From NCBI GenBank assembly GCA_017397925.1, contig JAFQHO010000085.1, positions 1 through 57,742 of the forward strand: 57,742 nucleotides of DNA. Direction: 5' to 3'. The notes beneath the pieces were generated by a model. The model was given only the letters and a program-made list of their open reading frames with translations, made no database searches and was not told the DNA's origin. Shown in pieces: positions 24,909-33,301 of the stretch (position 1 is its first letter; every line of letters begins with the position of its first letter). The stretch comes from Ruminococcus sp. (GTDB taxonomy: Bacteria; Bacillota; Clostridia; Oscillospirales; Ruminococcaceae). The position numbers and the translations under genes are program-made.

Positions 24909-25412
24909 TTAAGTATTTGAAATAAAGACCAATTCCATAAATATCATACACCCTGCAAGAAACAGCGATGAAACTGCCGCTGTAGCGGACATAGGATAAT
25001 GCGGAATATAAGTTTTGATAATTTCGGGATTGTCCCTGCGGCAGTACACTTTCATACCGCTGTCGTATCTCATAGTTTTTGTCACATAAGTCTGTCCGTC
25101 ATATTCATATTTCAGCTTACAGTATCTCGCTGTATGCTGTGGTGTTGTTTTGTACCTCATTCCCGTCATATGATATTGAAGGTCATTATACATATTGGCG
25201 GATTCGGCTTCACCTGCAAGCTCAATTCTTCTTTCGTTTACAGGTTCAACTTTGACTTTTTCCCATTCGTTTTTGTTCGGTGGAAAATTCAGATTTTTCT
25301 TCATAAGACTTCTGATACCCAAAAACAGAAATCTTATAATTACTATGTTATAGAGAATTGCGAAAACTAAAAGTGCTGTATTTCCTGAAATATCAATAGC
25401 TATACTACTCAT
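24909..25412 (-). CDS. DUF3592-like membrane protein
   Basis: 167 residues with a membrane segment near each end and a central soluble domain (YCKLKYEYDGQTYVTKTM, then YCRRDNPEIIKTY) that resembles DUF3592. I start at the ATG at 25412, one base after the stop of the Cys-rich gene; longer upstream reading overlaps that gene's repeat region and is an artefact. A second DUF3592-like protein is encoded at 29155-29571. Function unknown. Confidence 0.75.
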   Translation of the reverse strand: MSSIAIDISGNTALLVFAILYNIVIIRFLFLGIRSLMKKNLNFPPNKNEWEKVKVEPVNERRIELAGEAESANMYNDLQYHMTGMRYKTTPQHTARYCKLKYEYDGQTYVTKTMRYDSGMKVYCRRDNPEIIKTYIPHYPMSATAAVSSLFLAGCMIFMELVFISNT

Positions 25413-25413
25413 A

Positions 25414-25710
25414 TCAGAATTTAACTTCATCCTCAGTAGCTCCGAAGTTATCGTAGCAGTTTTCGTCGTCGCAATTGCAGTCACAATCGCAATCACAGTC
25501 ACAATCACCGCCGCAGCTGCATTTATCCTTTGCAGTACCGTTGTTGCAGCCGTTATGACTTGCAATGGCTGTGTTTATAGCAAGGCCTTTCTTAACAGGG
25601 GAAATAATAATTCCCAGTGCAAGTCCGAACAGGAAGCCTGTAACAGTAAGAAGTCCCATAACAAGCTTATCCTGCTGTGCCTTTTCGATTAAGTTGTTCA
25701 TATTTTTCAA
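25414..25710 (-). CDS. Small membrane-anchored protein with Asp-Cys repeat tail
   Basis: 98 residues: a short N-terminal helix, one hydrophobic segment (MGLLTVTGFLFGLALGIIIS), then a tail rich in cysteine with six near-consecutive Asp/Asn-Cys pairs (GGDCDCDCDCDCNCDD). The organisation recalls YtxH-like envelope proteins with a metal- or redox-active extension, but I know no family match. AAAGGAG precedes the ATG. It is 86 bp downstream of pgk. Confidence 0.8.
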   Translation of the reverse strand: MKNMNNLIEKAQQDKLVMGLLTVTGFLFGLALGIIISPVKKGLAINTAIASHNGCNNGTAKDKCSCGGDCDCDCDCDCNCDDENCYDNFGATEDEVKF

Positions 25711-25721
25711 CTCCTTTTAAA

Positions 25722-25752
25722 TAAGGGCGAATATTTCTATCCGCCCCTATAG
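25722..25752. repeat. Short palindromic repeat, variant copy (inverted)
   Basis: Read on the minus strand this is TAGGGGCGGAT followed by a changed loop and ATTCGCCCTTA. It is a diverged member of the TAGGGGCGGAT family, located between pgk and the Cys-rich gene. Confidence 0.55.
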
Positions 25753-25796
25753 TTGTTTCATTTTTAGTCGTCAGTTAACGGCTAAAAGCTAATGGC

Positions 25797-27017
25797 TTAC
25801 TTCTCAGCGATAGCAGCTACACCGGGGAGAACCTTACCCTCGAGGTATTCGAGAGAAGCACCGCCGCCTGTGGAGATGTGGCTCATCTTGTCAGCAAAAC
25901 CAAGCTGCATAACAGCTGCTGCGGAGTCACCGCCGCCGATGATTGTTGTAGCATCTGTTTCAGCAAGAGCCTTAGCTACAGCAATTGTACCCTTAGCAAG
26001 TGTGGGGTTCTCAAATACGCCCATAGGTCCGTTCCAAACAACAGTCTTAGCGGACTTAACAGCCTCTGCGAAGAGTTCCTGTGTCTTTGTGCCAATATCA
26101 AGACCCATCTTGTCAGCAGGAATTGCGTTGGAGTCAACAACCTCTACTGCGATTTCAGCGTCAATAGGATTGGGGAATTCACCTGCAATTGTTGTATCAA
26201 CAGGGAGGAGTATCTTCTTGCCGAGGCTCTCAGCCTTAGCGAGCATTTCCTTACAGTAATCAAGCTTCTCATCGTCAACGAGAGATGTACCGATAGAACC
26301 GCCCTGTGCCTTGATGAAAGTATAAGCCATACCGCCGCCGATGATAAGTGTATCGCACTTTTCGAGGAGGTTAGAGATTACGTTGAGCTTATCAGCAACC
26401 TTAGCACCGCCGAGAATAGCAACGAAAGGTCTTTCGGGAACTTCTACAGCATTTCCAAGGTACTTGATTTCCTTCTGCATAAGGTAGCCTACAGCTGTTT
26501 CCTTAACGAAGTTTGTAACGCCTGCTGTTGAAGCGTGAGCACGGTGAGCAGAACCGAAAGCGTCCATAACGAAAGCCTCTCCGTCAACGAGAGCAGCAAG
26601 CTCCTTGGAGAAATCTTCGCCGTTCTTTGTTTCCTCTGCACCACGGAAACGTGTGTTTTCGAGAACAACGATTTCGCCGTCGTTCATTTCAGCAACTGCC
26701 TTCTTAGCATTGTCGCCAACAACTGTATCATCAGCTGCGAAAACAACCTTTGTGTTTACCAGCTCTGCAAGTCTTGCAGCAGCGGGAGCGAGGGAGAACT
26801 TAGCCTCAGGGCCGTTCTTGGGCTTGCCGAGGTGTGAACAAAGAACAACCTTTGCACCATTCACAACGAGCTTGTTGATTGTGGGGAGAGCAGCCTGGAT
26901 ACGGTTATCGTTTGTGATAACGCCATCCTTGAGCGGCACGTTGAAGTCTACTCTTACGAGTACCTTTTTGCCCTTAACGTTAATGTCCTCTACAGTAACT
27001 TTGTTTAATCCTGCCAT
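25797..27017 (-). CDS. pgk: Phosphoglycerate kinase
   Basis: 406 residues. The N-terminal substrate signature [11 protein letters not shown] and SHLGKPK, the hinge and the nucleotide-binding GGGDSAAAV are all present. It transfers phosphate from 1,3-bisphosphoglycerate to ADP. It appears to head a transcript that continues through three small unknown genes to tpiA. No GAPDH gene lies next to it, unlike many Firmicutes. Next to the stop is a run of AACGGCTAAAAGCTAATGGC resembling that after gpmI. Confidence 0.97.
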   Translation of the reverse strand: MAGLNKVTVEDINVKGKKVLVRVDFNVPLKDGVITNDNRIQAALPTINKLVVNGAKVVLCSHLGKPKNGPEAKFSLAPAAARLAELVNTKVVFAADDTVVGDNAKKAVAEMNDGEIVVLENTRFRGAEETKNGEDFSKELAALVDGEAFVMDAFGSAHRAHASTAGVTNFVKETAVGYLMQKEIKYLGNAVEVPERPFVAILGGAKVADKLNVISNLLEKCDTLIIGGGMAYTFIKAQGGSIGTSLVDDEKLDYCKEMLAKAESLGKKILLPVDTTIAGEFPNPIDAEIAVEVVDSNAIPADKMGLDIGTKTQELFAEAVKSAKTVVWNGPMGVFENPTLAKGTIAVAKALAETDATTIIGGGDSAAAVMQLGFADKMSHISTGGGASLEYLEGKVLPGVAAIAEK

Positions 27018-27210
27018 TGGTATGACATCCTTTCATATAAAAATAACTTATAAAATGACGTTGTTAATTAAATAACAACCCTGTATTATATTGTACACTA
27101 TTTCGGAAAAAATTTCAAGTCTTTTTGCAATATTTTCAAAAATTATTTTTTGGTGATAATTGCTAATAGCTCCCAATTGTAACAGTTATGATTTTTTTCT
27201 TCAAAACCCC

Positions 27211-27240
27211 TTGACAAATCCCACCTTCCCGTGATATAAT
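27211..27240 (+). promoter_or_regulatory. Sigma-A promoter of the trpB T-box transcript
   Basis: TTGACA (27211-27216) and TATAAT (27235-27240), 18-bp spacer; start near 27247. Confidence 0.85.
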
Positions 27241-27246
27241 ACACAT

Positions 27247-27630
27247 ATAAACCGTTGACGTGGAGATAAAGCTGGGTATGCTCACACAGAGAGTCCGGGG
27301 CGCTGAGAGCCGGATTGAAAACAGTTCAGCAAATGGACCACCGAGGGTGCGGTCAAAGGGTTGGATGCTTCAAGGGTGCGTATCTGTCGGAGTTGTTCTG
27401 AGGGGCGTTGTATCTTTCGGAGATATTCTGAGAGGCGTTGTGTTTTTGTAGTGTTCCGTAACAATCTGAGTATTCCGCAACGTAAGGACGTGCGTTAAAC
27501 GTCAGGGATATGATAGTATCCTGAAAGTGCATAGGTTATACCTATGAATCAAGGTGGTACCGCGGATAATGTTTATTCGTCCTTGGCAGAAATTACGGAT
27601 ATTTCTGTCAGGGCTATTTTTATTTTATCC
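27247..27630 (+). ncRNA. T-box leader controlling trpB
   Basis: The T-box sequence AAGGTGGTACCGCGG is at 27550-27564. Upstream lies a stem I-like region (27255-27360) containing AGAGAG and GCTGAGAGCCGG. Downstream a long stem (about 27581-27615, with CAGAAAT/ATTTCTG at its tip) followed by TATTTTTATTTT is the intrinsic terminator. Uncharged tRNA pairing would favour the antiterminator and read-through. The specifier is expected to be TGG for Trp; a TGG at 27334-27336 is a candidate, but I cannot place it with certainty. Confidence 0.9.
27381..27440 (+). repeat. 30-nt tandem duplication inside the T-box leader
   Basis: 27381-27410 and 27411-27440 match at 26 of 30 positions. The duplication sits between stem I and the antiterminator, where linker or stem II/III elements normally lie. 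Confidence 0.8.
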
Positions 27631-27676
27631 CTGCAGAAGTATACGGATTATACATCTGATTATGGAGGTAAACGGT

Positions 27677-27697
27677 ATGCTTATTAAACGATGGTGA
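27677..27697 (+). CDS. Possible Trp leader peptide MLIKRW
   Basis: A six-codon frame, ATG to TGG-TGA, with a perfect GGAGG 8 nt upstream. It lies after the T-box terminator and 63 nt before the trpB start. A single Trp codon just before the stop suggests a sensor of Trp-tRNA or tryptophan, as in leader peptides such as TnaC. This is inference from layout; chance occurrence is possible. Confidence 0.45.
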   Translation: MLIKRW

Positions 27698-27760
27698 CTC
27701 TCGGAACAAATTTTATCACGCATTAATAACCTATAAATAATCTTTTTGGAGGAAACTACT

Positions 27761-28981
27761 ATGATTTTTAATGATGTTAATTTTGACACTTATTTAAAAA
27801 ACTATCCCACAGAGGACGGCTTTTTCGGAAAATACGGCGGCTCATACATCTCACCTGAGCTGCAGACAGCTATGCAGGAAATTTCTCACGCTTACAATAC
27901 TATCTGCAAATCCAGAAAGTTCATTGATGAGCTTCGCCGAATCCGCAGAGAATTCCAGGGCAGACCTACTCCCATTTCACATCTTCAGCGACTTTCCGAC
28001 AGCATCGGAACAGGTGTACAGCTTTATGCTAAGCGTGAGGACCTGAACCACACAGGTGCACACAAGCTCAATCACTGTATGGGTGAAGCACTCCTTGCAA
28101 AGTATATGGGTAAGAAAAAGGTTATCGCTGAAACAGGTGCCGGACAGCACGGTGTTGCTCTTGCAACCGCTGCCGCATATTTCGGACTTGAATGTGATAT
28201 CTATATGGGTAAGGTGGACATTGAAAAACAGGCTCCAAACGTTGCGCGTATGAAGATACTCGGTGCAAGAGTTGTTGAGGTTACTGACGGACTTCAGACT
28301 CTCAAAGAAGCCGTTGATGCTGCATTTGCCGCATATGCAAGAGAGTATAAGGACGCTATTTACTGTATCGGCTCCGTTCTCGGCCCACATCCTTTCCCCT
28401 TAATGGTAAGAGATTTCCAGAGCGTTGTTGGTATTGAAGCAAGAGAGCAGTTTATTGATATGACAGGCGAGCTTCCTGACGCTGTTGTAGCCTGCGTAGG
28501 CGGCGGTTCAAATGCTATGGGTACATTTGCAGGATTCTTAAACGACCCTGTTGATATTTACGGTGTTGAGCCTCTTGGCAGAGGTACAGCTCTCGGTGAC
28601 CACGCAGCAAGCCTTAAATACGGCACAGAGGGCATTATGCACGGCTTTAACAGCATTATGCTGAAAGATGAAAACGGAGAGCCTGCACCTGTTTACTCTG
28701 TAGCAAGCGGTCTTGACTATCCCTCATCCGGCCCTGAACACGCATTTTTACACGATCTGGGCAGAGTAAAATACGATGTTATCAACGATGAAGAAACAAT
28801 TGACGCTTTCTTTACTCTTTCAAGACTTGAGGGTATTATCCCTGCTATTGAAAGCTCACACGCTATAGCATATGGAATGAAGCTTGCTAAAACGATGAAA
28901 AAAGGTTCTGTTCTTATTACTCTCTCGGGCAGAGGTGATAAGGATATGGACTATGTAATCGAAAAGTACGGAATTCGTTGA
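27761..28981 (+). CDS. trpB: Tryptophan synthase beta chain
   Basis: 406 residues, TrpB1 type. The PLP lysine is in [10 protein letters not shown], the catalytic Glu in [11 protein letters not shown], and the phosphate-binding loop is GGGSNAMG. It condenses indole with serine to give tryptophan. The ATG at 27761 has GGAGG 8 nt upstream. No trpA or other trp gene is adjacent; the downstream genes are a DUF3592 protein, aroC and DAHP synthase. It may work as a stand-alone indole-salvage enzyme or pair with a TrpA encoded elsewhere. Controlled by the T-box. Confidence 0.95.
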   Translation: MIFNDVNFDTYLKNYPTEDGFFGKYGGSYISPELQTAMQEISHAYNTICKSRKFIDELRRIRREFQGRPTPISHLQRLSDSIGTGVQLYAKREDLNHTGAHKLNHCMGEALLAKYMGKKKVIAETGAGQHGVALATAAAYFGLECDIYMGKVDIEKQAPNVARMKILGARVVEVTDGLQTLKEAVDAAFAAYAREYKDAIYCIGSVLGPHPFPLMVRDFQSVVGIEAREQFIDMTGELPDAVVACVGGGSNAMGTFAGFLNDPVDIYGVEPLGRGTALGDHAASLKYGTEGIMHGFNSIMLKDENGEPAPVYSVASGLDYPSSGPEHAFLHDLGRVKYDVINDEETIDAFFTLSRLEGIIPAIESSHAIAYGMKLAKTMKKGSVLITLSGRGDKDMDYVIEKYGIR

Positions 28982-29040
28982 TTTATCTTTGAATATGAAC
29001 TCATATTTTCCTTATTGATAATAGTAATATAGAGCAATAC

Positions 29041-29073
29041 AAGTCGCTTTTGATTAAATGTTGAAAGCGGCTT
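29041..29073 (+). terminator. Terminator after trpB
   Basis: Stem AAGTCGCTTT/AAAGCGGCTT (10 bp, one G-U pair), 60 bp beyond the trpB stop, with a modest T-rich tail. Confidence 0.6.
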
Positions 29074-29089
29074 TGTGTTACTTGTGACA

Positions 29090-29118
29090 TTGACTTTATT
29101 TGTAAATTTTGTTATAAT
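29090..29118 (+). promoter_or_regulatory. Sigma-A promoter of the 29155 gene
   Basis: TTGACT (29090-29095) and TATAAT (29113-29118) with a 17-bp spacer. Confidence 0.75.
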
Positions 29119-29154
29119 TAACTTAATGAAAAATCGAAAGTGAGACGATAAAAT

Positions 29155-29571
29155 ATGGAGGGCATATTTTGGATGGGCATATTAGCCATTGCGTTCTTGA
29201 TACTTGATATATTTTGTATTATTAAAACCATAGAGTATTTTAAGATAAAAAAGAATGGGATATGCTGTTATGCAAAAGTCATCAGACTTGATAAGAACTT
29301 TACGAGGGCGGGATATGCGTATACACCATGGTTTGAATACAAAACAAATTCAGGAGATTGGATTACTGTAAGATGTGAAAGCTCAACATCTTTTAAGAAT
29401 GCGTTTCATGTTGGCAAGAAAATTAAAATTTATTATGACAGTGATAATCCACATAAATATATCATGGACAAAAATTCACTATATGTTCAAATTGGCTTGC
29501 TGTTTATAACTAATATAATGCTTTTTTGTACTGGCGGTTTATTTATTTATTTGCTTAATCCGTACAATTAA
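29155..29571 (+). CDS. DUF3592-like membrane protein
   Basis: 138 residues: an N-terminal hydrophobic segment, a central beta-rich domain (YTPWFEYKTNSGDWITVRCE and KIKIYYDSDNPHKY) and a C-terminal membrane segment. This is the DUF3592 arrangement, function unknown. A second ATG six codons in (29173) has GGAGG 11 nt upstream and may be the real start. The gene has its own promoter and terminator, so it is an independent unit between trpB and aroC. Confidence 0.8.
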   Translation: MEGIFWMGILAIAFLILDIFCIIKTIEYFKIKKNGICCYAKVIRLDKNFTRAGYAYTPWFEYKTNSGDWITVRCESSTSFKNAFHVGKKIKIYYDSDNPHKYIMDKNSLYVQIGLLFITNIMLFCTGGLFIYLLNPYN

Positions 29572-29602
29572 CTATAAATAGCAAGGATAAATTTCAGTTC
29601 TG

Positions 29603-29625
29603 TGTAGGGGCGGATATTATCCCCC
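29603..29625. repeat. Short palindromic repeat, truncated copy
   Basis: TGTAGGGGCGGATATTATCC followed by CCCAGC: the left arm matches the copies at 23401 and 44148 and the right arm is degraded. Confidence 0.55.
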
Positions 29626-29666
29626 AGCAATTTCGGAACGAAATTCATATTTTTTTGACAATCTCG

Positions 29667-29702
29667 CCCGTGAAAAATCAACTTCACGGGTTATATTTTT
29701 TA
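29667..29702 (+). terminator. Terminator of the 29155 gene
   Basis: 7-bp stem CCCGTGA/TCACGGG (29667-29690), then TTATATTTTTT. Confidence 0.75.
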
Positions 29703-29754
29703 CCGCTATCTAAATCATGGTGGTGAGGAGTTTTGGCATAACACAATTTTTTTC

Positions 29755-29783
29755 TTGACAACAGCGTGATATTGATGTATAAT
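29755..29783 (+). promoter_or_regulatory. Sigma-A promoter of aroC-aroF
   Basis: TTGACA (29755-29760) and TATAAT (29778-29783), 17-bp spacer. The leader is short (about 33 nt), leaving no room for an attenuator. Confidence 0.85.
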
Positions 29784-29822
29784 TATTTGGAACACCTATT
29801 ATTTTAAAGGAGTTGAAACATA

Positions 29823-30920
29823 TTGAAAAACACATTCGGCTCGGAAATAGCCGTGACTATATTTGGCGAAAGCCACGGTACGGCTATCGGTGCAGTTCTC
29901 GACGGTATGCCTGCGGGTATTGCTGTTGATGAGGAATTTATTGCCCGACAGATGAGCTTGAGAAAATCCGTGGGAGCTATTTCAACTCCCCGAAAGGAAG
30001 CGGACGAGGTTAAAATCGTCAGCGGAGTTTTTAACGGCAGAACTACGGGTACACCTATAACCTTTTTAATAGAAAATCAGGACACAAGAAGCCGCGATTA
30101 CGGCGAGCTTGCCTATAAAGCGCGTCCCGGACACGCTGATTATACCGCTGATGTGAAATACGGCGGATTTCAGGATTTTCGCGGCGGCGGACACTTCTCA
30201 GGACGTATTACCGCCGGTATTGTTGCGGCAGGTGCAGTTGCTATATCCGCTCTTAAAGAAAAGGGTATAACAATTGGTACTCATATTCTCTCCTGTGGCG
30301 GAGTTTTTGACCGTAGTTTCGAGAATATCAGCGAGGATATTGCTTATCTTGACGGCAGAGAATTCGCTGTGCTTAATCCCGATGCTGAGGAACCTATGAA
30401 AGCGGCTATAATGGCGGCTAAATCCGAGGGTGACAGCGTTGGCGGACGGCTTGAAACGGCTGTTTACGGTATGCCTGCCGGTGTTGGCGAGCCTTGGTTT
30501 GATACAGTGGAAAGTCTCCTTTCCCACGCGCTTTTCAGCGTTCCTGCGGTTAAGGGCGTTGAATTCGGTGCAGGCTTTAATTATGCCGATATGAGGGGAA
30601 GTCAGTCTAATGACCCATTTGTGAATGAAAATGGCGATATACGGACTTCTACCAACAACTGCGGCGGCATTCTTGGCGGTATAACAAACGGTATGCCGAT
30701 ATTGTTCCGCTGTGCTGTGAAGCCTACTCCTTCTATTTATAAGGAGCAGCAGACAATTGATATGCGAAATGGCGAAAATACGACGCTTCAGATACAGGGA
30801 CGGCACGACCCTGCTATTGTTCACCGTGCAAGAGTTGTTGTGGACAGCATTACAGCATTAACGCTTATTGACCTGCTTTGTCAGAAATACGGAGCAGATA
30901 AATTAATAGAAAAGGAATGA
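29823..30920 (+). CDS. aroC: Chorismate synthase
   Basis: 365 residues. The signature GESHGTAIGAVLDGMPAG opens the protein. RPGHADYTADVKYG and the C-terminal GRHDPAIVHRA complete the FMN-dependent active site. It converts EPSP to chorismate, the last shikimate step. TTG start with AAAGGAG 10 nt upstream. The DAHP synthase gene follows after 6 bp, so first and last shikimate enzymes are expressed together. Confidence 0.97.
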   Translation: MKNTFGSEIAVTIFGESHGTAIGAVLDGMPAGIAVDEEFIARQMSLRKSVGAISTPRKEADEVKIVSGVFNGRTTGTPITFLIENQDTRSRDYGELAYKARPGHADYTADVKYGGFQDFRGGGHFSGRITAGIVAAGAVAISALKEKGITIGTHILSCGGVFDRSFENISEDIAYLDGREFAVLNPDAEEPMKAAIMAAKSEGDSVGGRLETAVYGMPAGVGEPWFDTVESLLSHALFSVPAVKGVEFGAGFNYADMRGSQSNDPFVNENGDIRTSTNNCGGILGGITNGMPILFRCAVKPTPSIYKEQQTIDMRNGENTTLQIQGRHDPAIVHRARVVVDSITALTLIDLLCQKYGADKLIEKE

Positions 30921-30926
30921 TTAAAT

Positions 30927-31955
30927 ATGTCAATGACTTTTATCAGAGAGCTTCCAAAGCCCTCAGCAATCAAGAATGAACATCCCGTATCTCCAGAGCT
31001 TGCTGCAATAAAGGCTCAGCGCGATGAGGAAATAAAGGCTGTATTCCGTGGTGAATCCGATAAGTTTCTTCTCATCATAGGCCCTTGTTCCGCTGATTCT
31101 GAGGAGCCTGTAATCGATTATATCACAAGACTTCGTGAATTACAGGAAAAGGTTAAGGATAAAATTCTCATTATCCCCAGAATTTACACAGGTAAGCCCC
31201 GTACAACGGGCGACGGTTATAAGGGTATGCTTCACCAGCCTAACCCGACAGCTATGCCTGACCTTGCAAGCGGTATTGTTGCTGTAAGAAATCTCCATAT
31301 CAAGGCACTTGCAGAAACTGGCTTCACAGCGGCTGATGAGATGCTCTATCCCGAGAATTACAGCTATCTTGACGATATTCTTGCGTATGTTGCAATTGGC
31401 GCACGTTCCGTTGAAAATCAGCAGCACAGACTTGTTTCAAGCGGCGTTTCAATCCCTGTTGGTATGAAAAATCCTACAGGCGGCGATATTTCCGTAATGA
31501 TGAACGCTATTACTGCGGCTCAGCATTCTCACGCATTTATGTATCGCGGTCACGAGGCTAAGAGTGACGGAAATCCCTATGCTCACGCTATTCTCCGTGG
31601 TTATGTCAACGATAGAGGGCAGTCATATCCCAACTATCACTTTGAGGATTTATATCGCCTTGCTCAGACATATGCTGAAAGAGATTTGAAAAATCCTGCT
31701 GTTATTGTTGATACAAATCACGCTAATTCGGGTAAGCAGTACCTTGAACAGGTGCGTATAGCTAAGGAAATTCTCCACAGTATGCGCCACTGCGAAGATA
31801 TTAACAAGCTTGTCAAGGGACTTATGATTGAAAGCTACATCGAGGACGGCTGTCAGAAAATCGGTGAGGACATCTACGGCAAGTCCATTACGGATCCCTG
31901 CCTCGGCTGGGAAAAGTCTGAAAGACTTGTGCTTGATATTGCTGATATTTTATAA
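30927..31955 (+). CDS. aroF: 3-deoxy-7-phosphoheptulonate (DAHP) synthase, class I
   Basis: 342 residues, the AroF/G/H length. IGPCSADS, YTGKPRTTGDGYKGM, RSVENQQHR and VDTNHANSGK are the class I-alpha motifs for PEP, erythrose-4-phosphate and metal binding. It commits carbon to aromatic biosynthesis and is usually feedback inhibited; which amino acid does so cannot be told. Second gene of the aroC operon. Confidence 0.93.
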   Translation: MSMTFIRELPKPSAIKNEHPVSPELAAIKAQRDEEIKAVFRGESDKFLLIIGPCSADSEEPVIDYITRLRELQEKVKDKILIIPRIYTGKPRTTGDGYKGMLHQPNPTAMPDLASGIVAVRNLHIKALAETGFTAADEMLYPENYSYLDDILAYVAIGARSVENQQHRLVSSGVSIPVGMKNPTGGDISVMMNAITAAQHSHAFMYRGHEAKSDGNPYAHAILRGYVNDRGQSYPNYHFEDLYRLAQTYAERDLKNPAVIVDTNHANSGKQYLEQVRIAKEILHSMRHCEDINKLVKGLMIESYIEDGCQKIGEDIYGKSITDPCLGWEKSERLVLDIADIL

Positions 31956-32037
31956 GCTGAAATCTGTTCATAATAACATACCCCCTCACTATAGGGCAAA
32001 AATGTGCCTTTTTTCAACCAAAAATGGTTGATTGCTG

Positions 32038-32201
32038 AGGACAGCAACACACAAAGCCTGCACGAAATCTGCTTGCATATTTTCCGTCAGCTTGCCCAGA
32101 ACTTCCTTGCCATACATCAAGTATGCCTGCGGAATTTCTGAACAACCTGACGAAAAATGTGACTTCGCATCTTCCGCACAAACTCTGTGCGTTGCTGTCC
32201 T
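32038..32201. repeat. Long imperfect palindrome, element A
   Basis: 164 bp, ends AGGACAGCAAC/GTTGCTGTCCT perfectly paired, arms about 70% complementary throughout. The centre is CATAC-ATCAA-GTATG (32111-32125). Same length as element C at 23110 and with a related core, but with different arms. It lies between the aroF stop and the promoter at 32531. No coding frame uses it. Confidence 0.8.
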
Positions 32202-32530
32202 GAAAAATAATTTTCATTTTCTCCTTTCTAACTAATTATCAACAGACTAAATTGTGAACAAAACACAAATTTTACTGTTAAATATTTCAGAGTTTTTCGT
32301 AAAATTCTATTATCAATATACCTGTCAAACAATGTTGAAAATCAGGATTGCGGATCGCCCAAGGCGGCCCTTACACAGTGTAATAACAAGATATTTCAGT
32401 GTGTGTGGTGGTATCATCTATCTATTATATTCCAAAGTAAAATCAGACCGCATTTACTGTGCGGTCTGTTGTGTATTATGGGATAATATTATAATTCAAA
32501 AATAAATTATTGTTTTACGATAAAAAGGTA
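32202..32530. other. Intergenic stretch with hairpin and degenerate repeat
   Basis: Holds a 9-bp hairpin CAGACCGCA/TGCGGTCTG (32443-32467) that may end the aroF transcript. A weak, inverted relative of the TAGGGGCGG repeat is at about 32350-32375. A frame of 83 codons here starts at a GTG without a ribosome site and looks random. Confidence 0.5.
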
Positions 32531-32559
32531 TTGACAAATGGTAAATTGTGTGTTATACT
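32531..32559 (+). promoter_or_regulatory. Sigma-A promoter of the DUF2975 operon
   Basis: TTGACA (32531-32536) and TATACT (32554-32559), 17-bp spacer. Confidence 0.85.
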
Positions 32560-32589
32560 ATATTCAGAAACATAAAGGAGCTCTATTTT

Positions 32590-33048
32590 ATGTGGACTAA
32601 AACTAAATCTCTGTTACTGTCAAGAATACTCACCGTTATTGTTGCGATGGTATTCGTTCTGGTCGCTTTTGTTCTGCCGCTTATAGTGGAATTTTACGAC
32701 TACATTTCTGAACCCCTTGGCATTATAAAGGGAGAAATCTTCATTCCCTTTTGTATCGGGCTTTATCTGGCGATTGCCCTTGCCCTTGTTGCGCTGTTTT
32801 TCCTGCATAAACTGCTGGATAACATCAGTAAGGAAATCGTTTTCGACAGCTCTAACACAAAATGCCTCCGCATTATTTCCTGGTGTTGTATTTTAGCTGC
32901 TGTGATTTTCTTGATTCTCTGCCTGTGGCGGTATATCTTCGCTATGCCTGCTGTTATAGCTCTTATGCTGGGGCTTATAATGCGCGTTCTCAAAAACGTA
33001 TTTGAGAAGGCTGTGGAGATAAAGACAGAAAACGATTTTACAATATGA
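32590..33048 (+). CDS. DUF2975 membrane protein
   Basis: 152 residues with four predicted membrane segments; FCIGLYLAIALALVALFFLHKLL and the following NISKEIVFDSSNTKCLRIIS fit DUF2975. Members of this family are usually encoded next to a small Cro-type regulator, exactly as here (next start 13 bp on). Function unknown. The ATG at 32590 has AAAGGAG upstream. Confidence 0.85.
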   Translation: MWTKTKSLLLSRILTVIVAMVFVLVAFVLPLIVEFYDYISEPLGIIKGEIFIPFCIGLYLAIALALVALFFLHKLLDNISKEIVFDSSNTKCLRIISWCCILAAVIFLILCLWRYIFAMPAVIALMLGLIMRVLKNVFEKAVEIKTENDFTI

Positions 33049-33061
33049 GGAGGTATAGGTA

Positions 33062-33277
33062 ATGCCGATTATTGTGAATCTTGATGTTATGATGGCAAAG
33101 CGTAAAATGTCATCGCAGGATCTTGCGGAAAAAGTGGGTATAACTACCGCTAATCTTTCCATTCTGAAAACGGGAAAGGCTAAGGCTGTACGTTTCTCTA
33201 CACTGGAAAAAATCTGCGAAATCCTTGAATGTCAGCCTGGTGATATACTGGAATTCAGAAAGCCTGAGGTGCAGTAA
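33062..33277 (+). CDS. Cro/C1-type helix-turn-helix regulator
   Basis: 71 residues, a single HTH domain of the YozG type: QDLAEKVGITTANLSILKTG contains the helix-turn-helix. The partner DUF2975 gene is immediately upstream. Preceded by GAGGAGG. It probably binds DNA as a dimer and may regulate its own operon. Confidence 0.92.
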   Translation: MPIIVNLDVMMAKRKMSSQDLAEKVGITTANLSILKTGKAKAVRFSTLEKICEILECQPGDILEFRKPEVQ

Positions 33278-33301
33278 CAGAACACGATAGGAGTGTTCTT
33301 T

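Noticed and set aside
25413-25565. Longer N-terminus for the DUF3592-like gene
   Set aside because: The extension reads the Asp-Cys repeat of the neighbouring gene in another frame; the start one base after that gene's stop fits better.
29609-29650. Shared CGGAACGAAA words at 29630 and 40425 as a further repeat family
   Set aside because: The common stretch is too short and too A-rich to separate from chance.
32254-32505. 83-codon plus-strand frame between aroF and the DUF2975 gene
   Set aside because: GTG start without a ribosome site, composition unlike a protein, overlaps repeat remnants and a hairpin, and ends before a clear promoter.
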